Assembly: GCA_023374025.1 (NCBI GenBank)
Contig: SIJG01000043.1
Coordinates: 1,004,683-1,068,682, forward strand
Length of the DNA: 64,000 nucleotides
Direction of reading: 5' to 3'
From: Heterodera schachtii
Lineage: Eukaryota; Nematoda; Chromadorea; Rhabditida; Heteroderidae
Shown here: positions 31,835 to 51,999 of the stretch, one piece after another
Numbering within the stretch: the stretch's first letter is position 1
Layout of the letters: each line of letters starts with the position of its first letter
Made by a program: the position numbers and the translations under genes
The notes under the pieces: generated by a model
Seen by the model: only the letters and a program-made list of their open reading frames with translations
Databases searched by the model: none
Told to the model about the DNA's origin: nothing

Positions 31835-33025
31835 TCAGGCCTTCTGCGACGCGGCTCCTCCAGCTGCCGACTTCTGCGATGCGGTGCCCAGTGCGGACGC
31901 TCCTCCAGCCGGTGCCGACTTCAGGGTGGTTCCTCCGGCGGCCGACTTCTGCGATGCGGTGCCCAGTGCCGATGTTCCTCCAGCCGGTGCCGCTGTCGTC
32001 TTCTGCGATGCGGTGCCCAGTGCCGATGTTCCTCCAGCCGGTGCCGCTGTCGTCTTCTGCGATGCGGTGCCCAGTGCCGATGTTCCTCCAGCCGGTGCCG
32101 CTGTCGTCTTCTGCGATGCGGTGCCCAGTGCCGATGTTCCTCCAGCCGGTGCCGCTGTCGTCTTCTGCGATGCGGTGCCCAGTGCCGATGTTCCTCCAGC
32201 CGGTGCCGACTTCAGGGTGGTTCCTCCAGCGGCCGACTTCTGCGATGCGGTGCCCAGTGCCGATGTTCCTCCAGCCGGTGCCGCTGTCGTCTTCTGCGAT
32301 GCGGTGCCCAGTGCCGATGTTCCTCCAGCCGGTGCCGCTGTCGTCTTCTGCGATGCGGTGCCCAGTGCCGATGTTCCTCCAGCCGGTGCCGCAGCCGTCT
32401 TCTGCGATGCGGTGCCCAGTGCCGATGTTCCTCCAGCCGGTGCCGCTGTCGTCTTCTGCGATGCGGTGCCCAGTGCCGATGTTCCTCCAGCCGGTGCCGC
32501 TGTCGTCTTCTGCGATGCGGTGCCCAGTGCCGATGTTCCTCCAGCCGGTGCCGCTGTCGTCTTCTGCGATGCGGTGCCCAGTGCCGATGTTCCTCCAGCC
32601 GGTGCCGCTGTCGTCTTCTGCGATGCGGTGCCCAGTGCCGATGTTCCTCCAGCCGGTGCCGACTTCAGGGTGGTTCCTCCAGCGGCCGACTTCTGCGATG
32701 CGGTGCCCAGTGCCGATGTTCCTCCAGCCGGTGCCGCTGTCGTCTTCTGCGATGCGGTGCCCAGTGCCGATGTTCCTCCAGCCGGTGCCGCTGTCGTCTT
32801 CTGCGATGCGGTGCCCAGTGCCGATGTTCCTCCAGCCGGTGCCGCAGCCGTCTTCTGCGATGCGGTGCCCAGTGTCGATTTTCCTCCTCCGGGTGCCGCC
32901 ACTGCTTTCTGCGATGTCGTGCCCAAAGTCGTCCCCGTGCCGGGCGCCGCGTACGTCAGGAGGAAGAGGGGACCAAGCCAGCGGGTGGGGGAAGAGGAGG
33001 CGGAAGATGTCGACGACGTTGGCAA
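31835..33025 (-). CDS. Probable secreted Thr/Ala/Gly tandem-repeat protein
   Basis: A 396-codon open frame on the minus strand consists of about 18 copies of an 18-residue unit, TSALGTASQKTTAAPAGG. The composition suggests an O-glycosylated, mucin-like or surface-coat protein. A hydrophobic stretch, RWLGPLFLLTYAAPGTG, precedes the repeats and could be a signal peptide. No ATG opens the frame (only TTG), so a spliced upstream exon or an indel is needed. Because the unit is a multiple of three, three other frames are also open through the array (CDAVPSADVPPAGAAVV, for example), so strand and frame are inferred from amino-acid composition and the signal-like start. It ends in TGA at 31835. Confidence 0.45.
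   Translation of the reverse strand: MPTSSTSSASSSPTRWLGPLFLLTYAAPGTGTTLGTTSQKAVAAPGGGKSTLGTASQKTAAAPAGGTSALGTASQKTTAAPAGGTSALGTASQKTTAAPAGGTSALGTASQKSAAGGTTLKSAPAGGTSALGTASQKTTAAPAGGTSALGTASQKTTAAPAGGTSALGTASQKTTAAPAGGTSALGTASQKTTAAPAGGTSALGTASQKTAAAPAGGTSALGTASQKTTAAPAGGTSALGTASQKTTAAPAGGTSALGTASQKSAAGGTTLKSAPAGGTSALGTASQKTTAAPAGGTSALGTASQKTTAAPAGGTSALGTASQKTTAAPAGGTSALGTASQKTTAAPAGGTSALGTASQKSAAGGTTLKSAPAGGASALGTASQKSAAGGAASQKA
31870..32900. repeat. 54-bp tandem repeat array
   Basis: About 18 units of a 54-bp sequence containing GATGCGGTGCCCAGTGCCGA. Three units carry the same 21-bp insertion (75 bp in total), and a variant with GCAGCCGTC recurs twice. The spacing of these variants suggests that blocks of several units were duplicated together. 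GC content is far above the surroundings. Confidence 0.95.
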
Positions 33026-33419
33026 TTTGAAGATGACGAAGAAACTATAAAAGGAATGTACGTGCCAAAACTTGCATCAAACTTTTAATTGTTATTTTTC
33101 CCGGCGGCGCCTATAGGCACCGCGGCCCCATACTTTTCACAGCAAAATGTTGCGAAAATAAGAAAATATATATCATCAAAACTCTCGCGAAAATTTGCCC
33201 CCCCCCCCCCCCCCCTCGCGCTTTTTGTGGAACTTTCAGAAAAAACTGCATAAAGAGAAAGCAAAATCCAGTAATTCAAAGAAATAAAGGAGGACGGGGG
33301 AGAAAGGGCAATCATAATGCTTTTAATTTCCATTTCAGTTGGCACTCCTCAAAAACCAAGCCCAGAACCATTTCAATGATCATCACAATCAAATTTTGAC
33401 TAATTTTTCCCCATTTTAG

Positions 33420-33812
33420 CAAACCATCCTGACTATGGAACACTTCATTTGGTGGACAAAAGGACCTTTTCACCAAGGAGCAGCAGGCGAAAGGTGGGCA
33501 ACAGACAGAGAAAAGGGCACAATGGCATTTGGTCCATCCCTCTCCATTTTCAGATGCCAAACGACCGCCACCAAAGGCTGGCCTCTATTTGTTTCGAGTG
33601 AGTTGTGTGATGCATAACCCAATTCGTCCATATCCAACACTTATCCATTCGTGGCATTTCTTGTCAATGGATGAGTTGGGTTTTGATGAGTTAGGCCTGT
33701 GCCAATTTGGTCATCATTAACAGCAAATAATGTTTCTTTCCCATTTTCAGCGGGCGACAAGAATTATGCAACGCTTGGGCAGTTGGACCATAACATTTTT
33801 GTGAAGAAATAG
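33420..33812 (+). CDS. Tentative 3' exons of a small gene
   Basis: Two or three short exons may end here. A segment at 33554-33598 joins in frame through GT-AG signals to 33751-33812, giving TKGWPLFVS and GDKNYATLGQLDHNIFVKK before a TAG. An AATAAA signal lies at about 34003. I do not recognise the family, and the 5' end is not resolved. Confidence 0.3.
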
Positions 33813-34330
33813 TGCCGTCAACAGATGAGCGACTGAATTGACGTGCCGATCCGATGTGTCTATTATGAAGAAATTGATGACCACCGATGTTAGCTGCTGT
33901 AATTGTCACATGTTATTGTCTGTTTTTCTATTGTATGTATGTATATTCATTGTTGTATAGTATGTATGTTGTGTATATGTGCTTATTGTAAACTATTAGT
34001 TCGAATAAACATTCATAACTCAAAATTTTTGTGGCTCTGATCTTGTTTTAATACTCTGCTGCAAAATCATTTCTCAAATTCTCGATATGCGTTTTAACGG
34101 AATTTAATGGCACAAATTTTAAAATTGAATCGTCGGCATTTTTTGTCGAATTCAAATCATAAATTTTCAATTTTTAAAGTACAAATCGGAAATTCGAAGT
34201 TCTCTTAATCAGTCGAAGGAATGTCTCAAAAATTAAAAAGAACACATTTTAATAGAGTTAGGGTAGACGAAAAATTAGAATGTGATTTAAACTTTTGTAT
34301 TTCTTTTTCTCTCTCTTTCATGTACTATTA

Positions 34331-34504
34331 TTGGCCAATTAGCGAACGGTTCATCTCTGCGTAAATCAATTATGAACTTCATTTTGATGGTTTTAAAGAT
34401 TGGGTTTTTTGCCTTACGGTAACCCCAAGCAACATTAGCTTACTGTAAACATTTAATTGGCATTTGAAAAATTAATAAAATATTATTCCTTAAGGTGATG
34501 GTTA
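34331..34504 (+). repeat. Duplicated fragment of the guanylate cyclase gene
   Basis: Matches 47843-48024 at roughly 90% identity by eye. It includes the 3' part of a guanylate cyclase intron, its acceptor AG and the first 10 bases of the next exon (GTGATGGTTA). Similarity stops inside the exon. Confidence 0.8.
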
Positions 34505-34662
34505 ATGCTTAATTCTTGTATTTTTTAACTTTAGTGGTAAATTAAAAAATAGGGCATTTAAAATCCAAAAATTTAAAATCTTTCGGCGGCGCCGACACTC
34601 TACACTAAAAATTATAATTAAAAAAAGAAACGTTTATTTTAATTTAGCATTTTCAAATTTGT

Positions 34663-35837
34663 CTAATCGGTCTGTTGGTCATTTCGTGCCGTGGCACTTT
34701 CCCTCTCTCTTCCCTCCCTCTCATCATTGATTTTGGTTCTTCGAAATGGTGCACACTTTGAGCAGTTTGAGGTGGAAGCACGGCTGTTCCTGTTGGTTCT
34801 GCTGCTGTTGTTGCTGTCCCTGCTTGCTCTCTTCCTGGCCACTCTTTGGCACAGTTTCGCCCATTTGTCCCTGCTTGTTCTGCCCCTGTTGCAGCCCAAT
34901 TCCTCCTCCTCCTCCTCCTCCTCCCCTCCTCCTCCTCCTCCTCCTCCTCCTCCCTGTTCGCCAATGTTGCCAATGTTTCCGCCCCCAATTTCTTCTGACG
35001 GTGTGCACTGTTCTTTGAAGGGACACCGCGTGATCGAATTGATCACTTGCAGCACGGGTTGGCATTCCTTCTACAAATGCATTTTGGTGACAATTTAAAT
35101 AATAAATTAAAAGTGATTTACTCGAATTTCTTCGGGCAATTCTTGAACCATTTCGACGGACTTCTTCACTTTGTCAATGAATGGGAGGGAGCCGTCCAAA
35201 AAGAGGTCTTCGAGCTAAATTCGATTTAGGACAATATTTCACTGTAAATATGGTAATTACTTCGTTAATTTTGTTTTTAATTTTGCCCACCTGATCAGCG
35301 GTCTCTTTCGCCTTAGACGAACTCAGCTTCTGCTTCGCCTCCTCAATGTTCTGCTTGAACTGGTCGTCCGACACTTTCACTTTCATCAGCACGTTGTCAA
35401 TGTTTGCCTAAAAGTTCTTCAATGAAAATTCTGATCGGAAATGGTCAAAAATCATGTGATCAAGTTTCTTAAGCCAATAGGGCAAAATTCGAGTGAACCT
35501 CAATTAAAAAAACTAATTTTGTGTACGGTAAGAGCAAATCAATTTCAAAAAACTTAGTCATAGGCCACTTGCTTAGTTGGAAAAATTTAGCCCCGAATGA
35601 TTAAAATTTGATCATCCGTGCCTTCAAATCGCCTCCCTGCTCCTCTGCCAACGCTTGGAAGGCGGCCACTTGCTGGTCATCCGACAGATTCTTGTACTTT
35701 TGTGCCGTGTCCATCAGCAGCTCAATCTCTTTGGGGTTCAGACTCAGCGTAACGCTGGGCGTTGAAAAGACGGCATTTGCAAAAGGCGCAACGAACGCGG
35801 CGAGAATAATTGGCAAAATGGGGAGCAGAGAAAGCAT
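34663..35837 (-). CDS. Secreted protein, possibly SXP/RAL-2-like, paralog B
   Basis: Same four-exon structure as paralog A: 35837-35622, 35407-35291, 35214-35122 and a last exon from 35070. The signal peptide and helical region are almost identical, and intron 1 again needs a GC donor (AAG/gcacgg). The last exon differs. Within the GGA-type microsatellite the frame changes, so translation passes from glycines into a run of glutamates and a basic tail ending at 34663. The ancestral C-terminus (CFHLKLLKVC) now lies in another frame ending at 34724. Either the protein has a new tail or the microsatellite length was misassembled. Confidence 0.6.
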
Positions 35838-37716
35838 TTTTTGAAAGGGAATTCGGAATAGAAAAAAAAAATGTTAAGTGGCAAATGTTTTGGCTGTGCC
35901 GCTTAAATAGTGACACAAATTGTTTTGCCCCGATTGATCAGTGATCGGAATGAATCAGCGAATGAATGAATGAATGATTGGTGCGCGCAGTTGTAACAAT
36001 CATCAATCAGTGGCAGCGGAAGGGCAAAGAGTCAACAAAAACAATTTGAAGCGCTTAATTAATTGTATTTAACAGTTAATCATTTTTACAGAGTTAAAGC
36101 AAAAGTCTTTATTTTTCACTTATGATTAGGATTAGCTTTTAAATTCGATTTTTTTTTAATCTAAAATGAATATTTTTGTGATAAACTTAAATTAATTTGG
36201 GTAATAATTATCGTATTAAAAAAGAAAAATTTTTGCTTTTCCTAATTAGTGCAAAACATCAACATATTGTAATGTTATTTTGGTCAACAATTCCACAACC
36301 AATCTTCTCGAGAATGCAACAGGTTTTTGTCTTTTCCTTTTATTTATTTTTCAGTGCGCACGGCAATTTTTGAAAAACAAATTTTGTTGTTTACTTTTAA
36401 CAAATAAATGAGTTAGTGATATGAGGGCAATGGAAAAATAATAATTAATTTGCAAATGTTCAATTTAATTACCATTAGGCTTTTTGGAATTTTGTTGAGA
36501 CATTTTAGCAAAAATGCCGTTAGCTTCCATATCTTTGGCTAGTTCTTCAGATATTTGGATTTTTCGATCGGAATTCTGATCCAATAAAAATTATTAATTG
36601 TTTTTTATGCTTCTCTCTCCGCTGTAAGTTTTTTTATCATAAAAATTGAGTAAAATTTGAAATTTCAGACTTAAATACAAAGCTATATTAATTAACGCCA
36701 AATCATTAAACGCAATTGAGCTTGTCCTTAAATTTTTTCAAAGCACAAAATTTTTGATTTTTCGCGATTTTGTCAATTTGGTCATCAAAATAGGATGCCG
36801 CCGCCTCTCTCGAGAGTATTGAGCTAATTGGTGTTGGTTTCCTTTTAAAACTTCCCTTTAAAATTTAAAATAAATAAATAATGACAATATTTATTTCTGA
36901 AAATTTGTTCTGCCTATTTTACAAAATTGTTTTGTAGATATTTGATTATTTTGTGCCTATTTGTGCCCATTTTGGAGTGTTTTCAGTCAATTTGGCTCTT
37001 TCTGTAGTTTTGCTTCCTAAAACCGAAAGCTTATCATGCATTTGTATAGGCCTTTTAAATGGACTTTTCATGACACATTTTAAACAGGTCAATTTGATCT
37101 TATTTTTTTTTTTTTATAAATTTTTGAAAAATTTAAGCAAAAACTGGCAATTTCTGGCGCTGCTGACTGACCCAAAGAGTGGCAACTGCAAAATGGCAAC
37201 TCTGATTTGTGAGTTTAGGAGACCATGGCCCATGGGAACCGTTGACCATTGGGAAAGTATTGCCAGATTATGATTATTGCAAAATAATCTTCAGCTTGAA
37301 GAAGTACAGCTCCATTCATTTGCCTTTGCGTTTTTATTGCCGTGTAATTTATTTGAAAAGCGCAAAAAATATATGAAATGCGAAGAGAATAATGAGCAGT
37401 GTTGGCTTTTGTAAGTCATAAGCATTGGCATTAGTGAGTGATTGGAATGGCCAACGCAATGAATGGGAGGGAAGAGAAAGGCACAAATTGGGCAAAAGAA
37501 ATGGCAAATTGGGAGGGGTGGGGGAGGTGAGCGATGGCAAATAACGGATGATGGCATCATTTCATCTCTAAAGAGACTTGCCTTAAATCAAATTTAATAC
37601 ATTTTTTTTCTTTTTTAAATAGAAATAATTTTTTTTCATACATCTTTAAATGCCTAATATTAAACTAAATTAGTAATTAAACGTAAATTTTTACGCATTT
37701 TTTGACCTTCTAAAAT

Positions 37717-38060
37717 GCAGACGTGCAAAATTGTTTCCATTTTTTTTTAAATTTTAATTTCACCAAATTACACCAATTGAATTCGGCGAGTTGGGAGAAG
37801 AAAAAGAAGCAGTTCAAGCAGAAGGTGAAGCTTTTTTCAATGAAAATGAAGGCAAATTACAACAAAATTTTTAGATTCCGAGTCAATTCAAGAAACAATT
37901 TTTATGGAGGAGAATGACATTGATAGTTATGAAGATGATTACGACAATGCTGATGATGATGATGATAATGACGATGAATTAGATTATTCTTATGAGGATA
38001 TTGCTGACTCTGATAAGGCGGCATTTTTCGGACATTTTGACACAATTAAATCAGACAAAT
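37717..38060 (+). pseudogene. Lectin gene copy B, truncated
   Basis: The start matches the lectin gene of copy A (MQTCKIVSIFF), but a stop interrupts the signal peptide. The acidic segment that follows (EENDIDSYEDDYDNADDDDD) is still recognisable, then similarity ends at 38060. The lectin domain and hydrophobic C-terminus are gone. Confidence 0.8.
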
Positions 38061-38689
38061 GAACAATGATAAATTAAGTTCTATTTTGTTTTTTGTTATT
38101 TTCTATTTTGTTTTTTTTGTTATAATTTAAGTTCTTTTTTTGTTTTAGTTAATCTAATAATTTTTTCCTTTAAAAAGGCCGCCAAGGGATTCTTCAACTT
38201 TCTTTTCTGATGACTGCCACACGAAATTTGTACCGTTTGCAGCAAACGAATAATTTTTGCGGGCACGGCACTATGACATTAAATTAAAAATTTAAAAACG
38301 AAAACTTATTTTATTATGCTGTGATTTCATCCTTAAATTATTCTTAACTTGCACTTTGTTTGAAAATTAAAAATAAATAAATTTGGAAAAATTAATTTTT
38401 AATCAATTCCACGACGCTGAAGCCCCAGCCGAGTGGTCTCCCCGAAGTCGGGAATCCCGTGGTCGCGCGATTAATGGCCCATTTTTATAAAAAACTGTTC
38501 ATAGAAGAGATTGAACGGCCGTAATAATTTGCGCTTTACAAAAGCATTAAATTTGAGTCTCCAACAGATTTATGCGCTTAATGATACAAAATAACGACAT
38601 TTTAATTAGTCCAGCAAAGTAAATCTTGATTAAAAACTTAATATGCTTCAAATTAATTGTATATTTTTATAAATTTTAAATTGTTTATT

Positions 38690-40295
38690 TTTTAAAAATC
38701 CTTACTATGGTGCCCAAAATTCCAAGCTAAAAAGTCCCTCTAATTCGAAAACTGAGCGGAGAAAACTTTTTGTGCTTCTCTTATAATATGATATACAAAA
38801 AAATATATGGGTAAAACATACAAATCCGGGGCTGGCTATATAATTCAGGAAATTGTATTTTGTAGTAAAGGTTATTCGGAATGGTTGAGGATTTTTAGGA
38901 CATGAAAAACTCTTATAAAATCAGTTTTCGGGGGTTAAAACTTCAACAAAATAAGGCCAAAAATGGAAAAATATTACTCGAAAAAGGCCAAAAGATATGT
39001 AAATTAAACAGAAACATTTTTATTTTTAAAGCTGAAATTTTTAGTAATTTTTTGTCGAAATTTTTTAGTTTTGAAAAGCCAAATTTTAGAGTTCTTTTTG
39101 GAACTTTGAAAAGTCAATTCTCAGGGTATCCATTTTTATTTTTAAATTTAGGGCGAAGGAATGCAAAAATAAATGGAAATTTTTGTATAATATTCAAAAC
39201 GAATAAAAGAGTTAGAAACTCGAAAAACAGCTTATCAACAGCAGCTAAAAACTAATTTTCGTACATTTCAGACCAATCGAAAGGAGCTTAAATAAAGCAC
39301 TTTTTAACATGCTCAACGGCAACCAAAATTGAGAATTACAGTATCTTTAGATAGTTTAGGCGGGTGGTTCTGTAAAGTTTTACAATTTAATTGAAAAAAT
39401 TTTTTTTTTTTCCATTTCCTTCTCTCATTTCCTCGGCATCTGTACATTTTCACTTTTTCAGTTCACGATTTGTTTTTTGTCAGTGTGAGTCCATTTCAGA
39501 AAAATTCCTCTGGATCGGATTAATAAATTATTTTTTCTGTCTCGGATTTATAGCATTGAGTTTTTTGCCATTTTTCCCATCGTCTATAGCCATCAACACC
39601 GATTCCGTTAGACTTTCATTAATTTTTAATAATAAAAAAAGATATTCCTTAACTCAAAGGACCAAAAATTGCTATGGAAGCCATGCTTGTTGCATTACAT
39701 ATATATTTCATTATAATAATTTTCCATCTTACACATGTCGTCACCTTTTTTTTTATGAAATAGGGCATTTCATTAATGTGTTCATTAATCTTCTTGCTCA
39801 TGGGGTTTTTCCCTTAATTAGCGCTTGTCATTAGGTGATTCCTCCCACAATTTGGGAATATTAAAAATTAATTACTACCACCGAATTATGCATTCGTTTT
39901 TTCTATTTTTGCCGCCTTTGTTTCGATATAAAAGCGAACCTTTAATCAACATTCAAAGCAATGAATATTTAACGGTAAGATACATACGGTAGCGATGGAA
40001 TGGCACTTGCGGACTATCGTTAGCGGAAAATGGAATTTCAATAAGCTTGAAACAACAGACGAACTAATTAATAATTGGCGGCTTCTTTAATGCTTTCAAA
40101 TGAATAATATAATATCCGATAAGCGCCATTAATGAAGTGTTCAATTTTCTTCCTCATTTTTCTAATCCTTTTATTGTCATATTATATAATAGCCATCTGA
40201 ACTTTTATTGCTGTACTTTATAAGTTCATTCCTCACACATTTTGGGGTCATTCTTCAAATATTTTAAATACTATTTAAGAATTTAATTTTTAAGT
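38690..40295. other. Intergenic, no gene seen
   Basis: AT-rich DNA with long open frames made mostly of Phe, Lys and Asn codons. I find no domain or splice pattern supporting them. Confidence 0.5.
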
Positions 40296-40304
40296 TTTAT
40301 CAAA

Positions 40305-49312
<9,008 letters not shown>

Positions 49313-49763
49313 TGGCAAATATAAAAATAATTAATTAATTCAATTTAATTGTTTATTTCTATTTTTTTCATGCAAATGTAAAAAACCTTTTTTAATATTT
49401 ATTTTATTAATGCTCCTCTTTTTATGTTGTGTCATAAATATTGTCCTACTTCGATTACAGTTGAATAACTTAGATTTCTCACACTTTTCTTGACATAATT
49501 AATGTTATTAACCTATTTTAAAATATTATCTGTATTTTTGACATAAATCTGTTCCTAACAAATCGGGTCACAGTGATTTTTGATAATGTTCAAATTAACC
49601 AACAGAGTATTTAAGCAAATTGAGAATTACAACCTCATTAAAGACCATTCATTCATTCGATCATTTAAATTATGCAAAAAAATGATCAAAAATTAATCCA
49701 AAATTGATCAGTGCCCAAAAGTTATTTCTCATTTCCCCGCCGATCAGTGAGTTGCGTCTGTTT

Positions 49764-51956
49764 TCATTGGTACGTGAAAAAATCCGTGACAAAGGTCACC
49801 GTGTCCTCCTCCGCGTTGTACCACCCATTGGCCGGGTCCATCAGTTTCTAAAGCAATTTTCCAATATTTTAACCCTTCAGTTAAATGCCCCGGGGTACGC
49901 CGTTTAAAATAATAATATTAAATTAATTAGGAAAGATATTTATAGAAAATAGATAAAACCAATTATTATTATTATTTTTTTTATCAGAACCATATGATCA
50001 TAATTATTATTTTCCCAGAATATTTGGGAATCCACCTCAATGTCCAGAAAAAAGTTAAGAGTCGCATGCTGTGAGTTTCGATAGCGAAAAACGTCATAAG
50101 TATTGAACAACCCAAGGTAATCATTGCCCATTTTTTGTTGTGGCACGGTTCGCGTGATTGTCCAACAATGGCACTTCCAATCGGCATCTTAATTTAATCG
50201 TAATTTGCAATTAACTATTTCAGAGAGTTTTCTCAGCTGAGCTAATTACCTCTCTCACTTTTGTTGCATTTGAGTGAAAGGGTGATGAATCCGCCTTTTT
50301 TGTTCTCCTGTGATTGATACAGCGAATAGACCAAATGCCATCGGACCCCTTTGATGTCCACCACGGCGCCGTCGATGGGTTGGAAGTACACCCCTTGGGT
50401 GGAATGGGCAACGGCAGAAAACTGTTTAATTTTCGCCAAAAGTGTCTGCTTGCAAGTGTAATTGCGCTGATTGGTGGCAAATTTGAGCTCGGACGGAACT
50501 TGGCAATCTGTGGCAATTTCACGACTCGAATAGTACAGCAAAACGGCAAACATTTCATCCTTTGTCAAAACGCCGGAAGGGACTGAAAAGCAATTGATGA
50601 AAGGTAAGTATTTGATCATAGTCTCCAGGGCCAGAATTCAGAGGATGAGACCAATAAAACGCCATTCGACCAATAGGACAACTGAGTCCCAGTGAAAATG
50701 GGTACTTCAGTACCAATGGGGCGAGACGGAGGGCGCAGGAAAAAGTCTGACAAGCGCCAGAGGCGGTTGACTGCGGGGGCGCGAAGGGCCCCCGCCAATC
50801 AGTCAAACGCCTGCGGATCACGCGCGGACTTCTTCCGGTTTAAACGCTTTCTGCAGATTTTTCTCACCAATGTGTTCAGAAAAGTCCCCTTTGGGGATAA
50901 GCGGAAAACGAATTTTGAAGAGAGCGGGGCCAAGTACGGCACGACGATTGTCCCCCGAGCAGTCAATGCCATTCTGACGGCATTTCTCATCGGCCCAACG
51001 GAGAGCCTAATAAAAAATGATTTATTATTAAAAATTTTTAATAAAAATTAATAAAAATTTATTTTACAGCTTTCCAAATGTCCATTTCTCCTAAGGCTTT
51101 CAGCTGATCACGGCCAAAAATTTCGCACAACAATTTTTGGTCAATTTTCAAAAATGCCTTCGATTGTTCGAACAAAATGTGAGCGTTGTGATCAATATAA
51201 TCCAAACAGCGAGTGATAAATTGCTAAATTAAAATAATTTAAATATTTTTCACAATTTTAGGTTACCACCTCATCTTCGAGAAGTTTCGCTTGAGTAAAA
51301 GCAAAAAATACGTCGGATAGTTGAGAAATCGGAAAATTAGTGCAATGTTTGACGAGCCCATTGATGCGATACTTTTTTGCTGAATTCCCAAATTAACAAA
51401 AATAATTAAATTATTAAAATTTAATTAGTTTAACCCGCGTGAAGCACAGCAATTGCATTGTCTCCGTTCATTCCGTCCGATTGGTCCGTGTAAATGTAAC
51501 TGAGCATTATTTTGAATGGCATCACCTCAACATCGGAGACCACAATTGGGCTGCTGTTAATCACTTCCCATGCCGCTAAAATGAATTATGATTCAATGAA
51601 TTAAATTTTTTTAAATGGAAGAAAATTTAAAATTTATTTTGAATTTTCATCATCACTTTCGTCCTCCGTGTCGTCACAGCGAAACATTTCGGCGAACACT
51701 TCGGAAGCCAATTTCAAAATCGGTTTATGAGCTGACAAAAGCTGAAAAAATTATCATTAAAATAAGTTTGAATTTGATTTGAAAAAACAATTAAATTTCT
51801 CAATTAATTCGATAATTAATTGCTGCAGAATAAACTCGCCTCTTTGTTGTCGTCTTTCCCCACCAAAAACTGAACGTCCGCGTCTTCGCCCGTGCTCAGC
51901 AAACGCTTCATCCGATTGGCCAAATAGTCGACCGATGGCTGTGAGTTGGAGCTCAT
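49764..51956 (-). CDS. BTB-BACK domain protein of a cyst-nematode family
   Basis: Nine exons on the minus strand (51956-51840, 51741-51657, 51575-51435, 51379-51270, 51223-51068, 51006-50868, 50582-50250, 50187-49991, 49847-49764) join in frame to 453 residues. Residues about 10-130 are a BTB/POZ domain (LLSTGEDADVQFLVG, SAHKPILKLASEVFAEMF, MLSYIYTD, AIAVLHAAKKY). A BACK region follows (FITRCLDYIDHNA, KIDQKLLCEIFGRDQL, ALRWADEKCRQN) and a C-terminal domain with TRTVPQQK and WYNAEEDTVTF. Such proteins usually act as cullin-3 substrate adaptors. The sequence matches a multigene family I recall from Globodera/Heterodera. Intron 1 needs a GC donor (GAG/gcgagt). Intron 6 contains a GC-rich dispersed repeat. 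Confidence 0.8.
50665..50840. repeat. GC-rich structured dispersed repeat, copy 2
   Basis: Lies in intron 6 of the BTB-BACK gene. Compared with copy 1 it lacks about 75 bp after CACTTCAGTACC, and the large hairpin (50762-50811) has two substitutions. Confidence 0.75.
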
Positions 51957-51999
51957 TTTTTGCAAATTCATTTTAATTAATTTTTTAAATAAAAAACAT

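Larger units (their letters stand above)
34620..38680 (+). repeat. Segmental duplication, copy B
   Basis: Same order and orientation as 12250-18480. Relative to copy A it lacks the lectin domain and following sequence (A 16000-18030), where about 200 bp of unrelated AT-rich DNA lies instead (38055-38250). It also lacks a stretch near A 14640-14700. Confidence 0.85.

Noticed and set aside
31870..32900. CRISPR-like array
   Set aside because: Units are contiguous with no unique spacers, and the genome is eukaryotic.
31777..33088. Plus-strand open frames through the 54-bp array
   Set aside because: All frames stay open because the unit is a multiple of three. The Cys-rich and Met/Pro-rich readings look less natural than the minus-strand Thr/Ala/Gly frame, though this is not proven.
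38902..39834. Two plus-strand open frames of over 100 codons
   Set aside because: Composition is that of AT-rich non-coding DNA; no motif, splice site or signal supports them.
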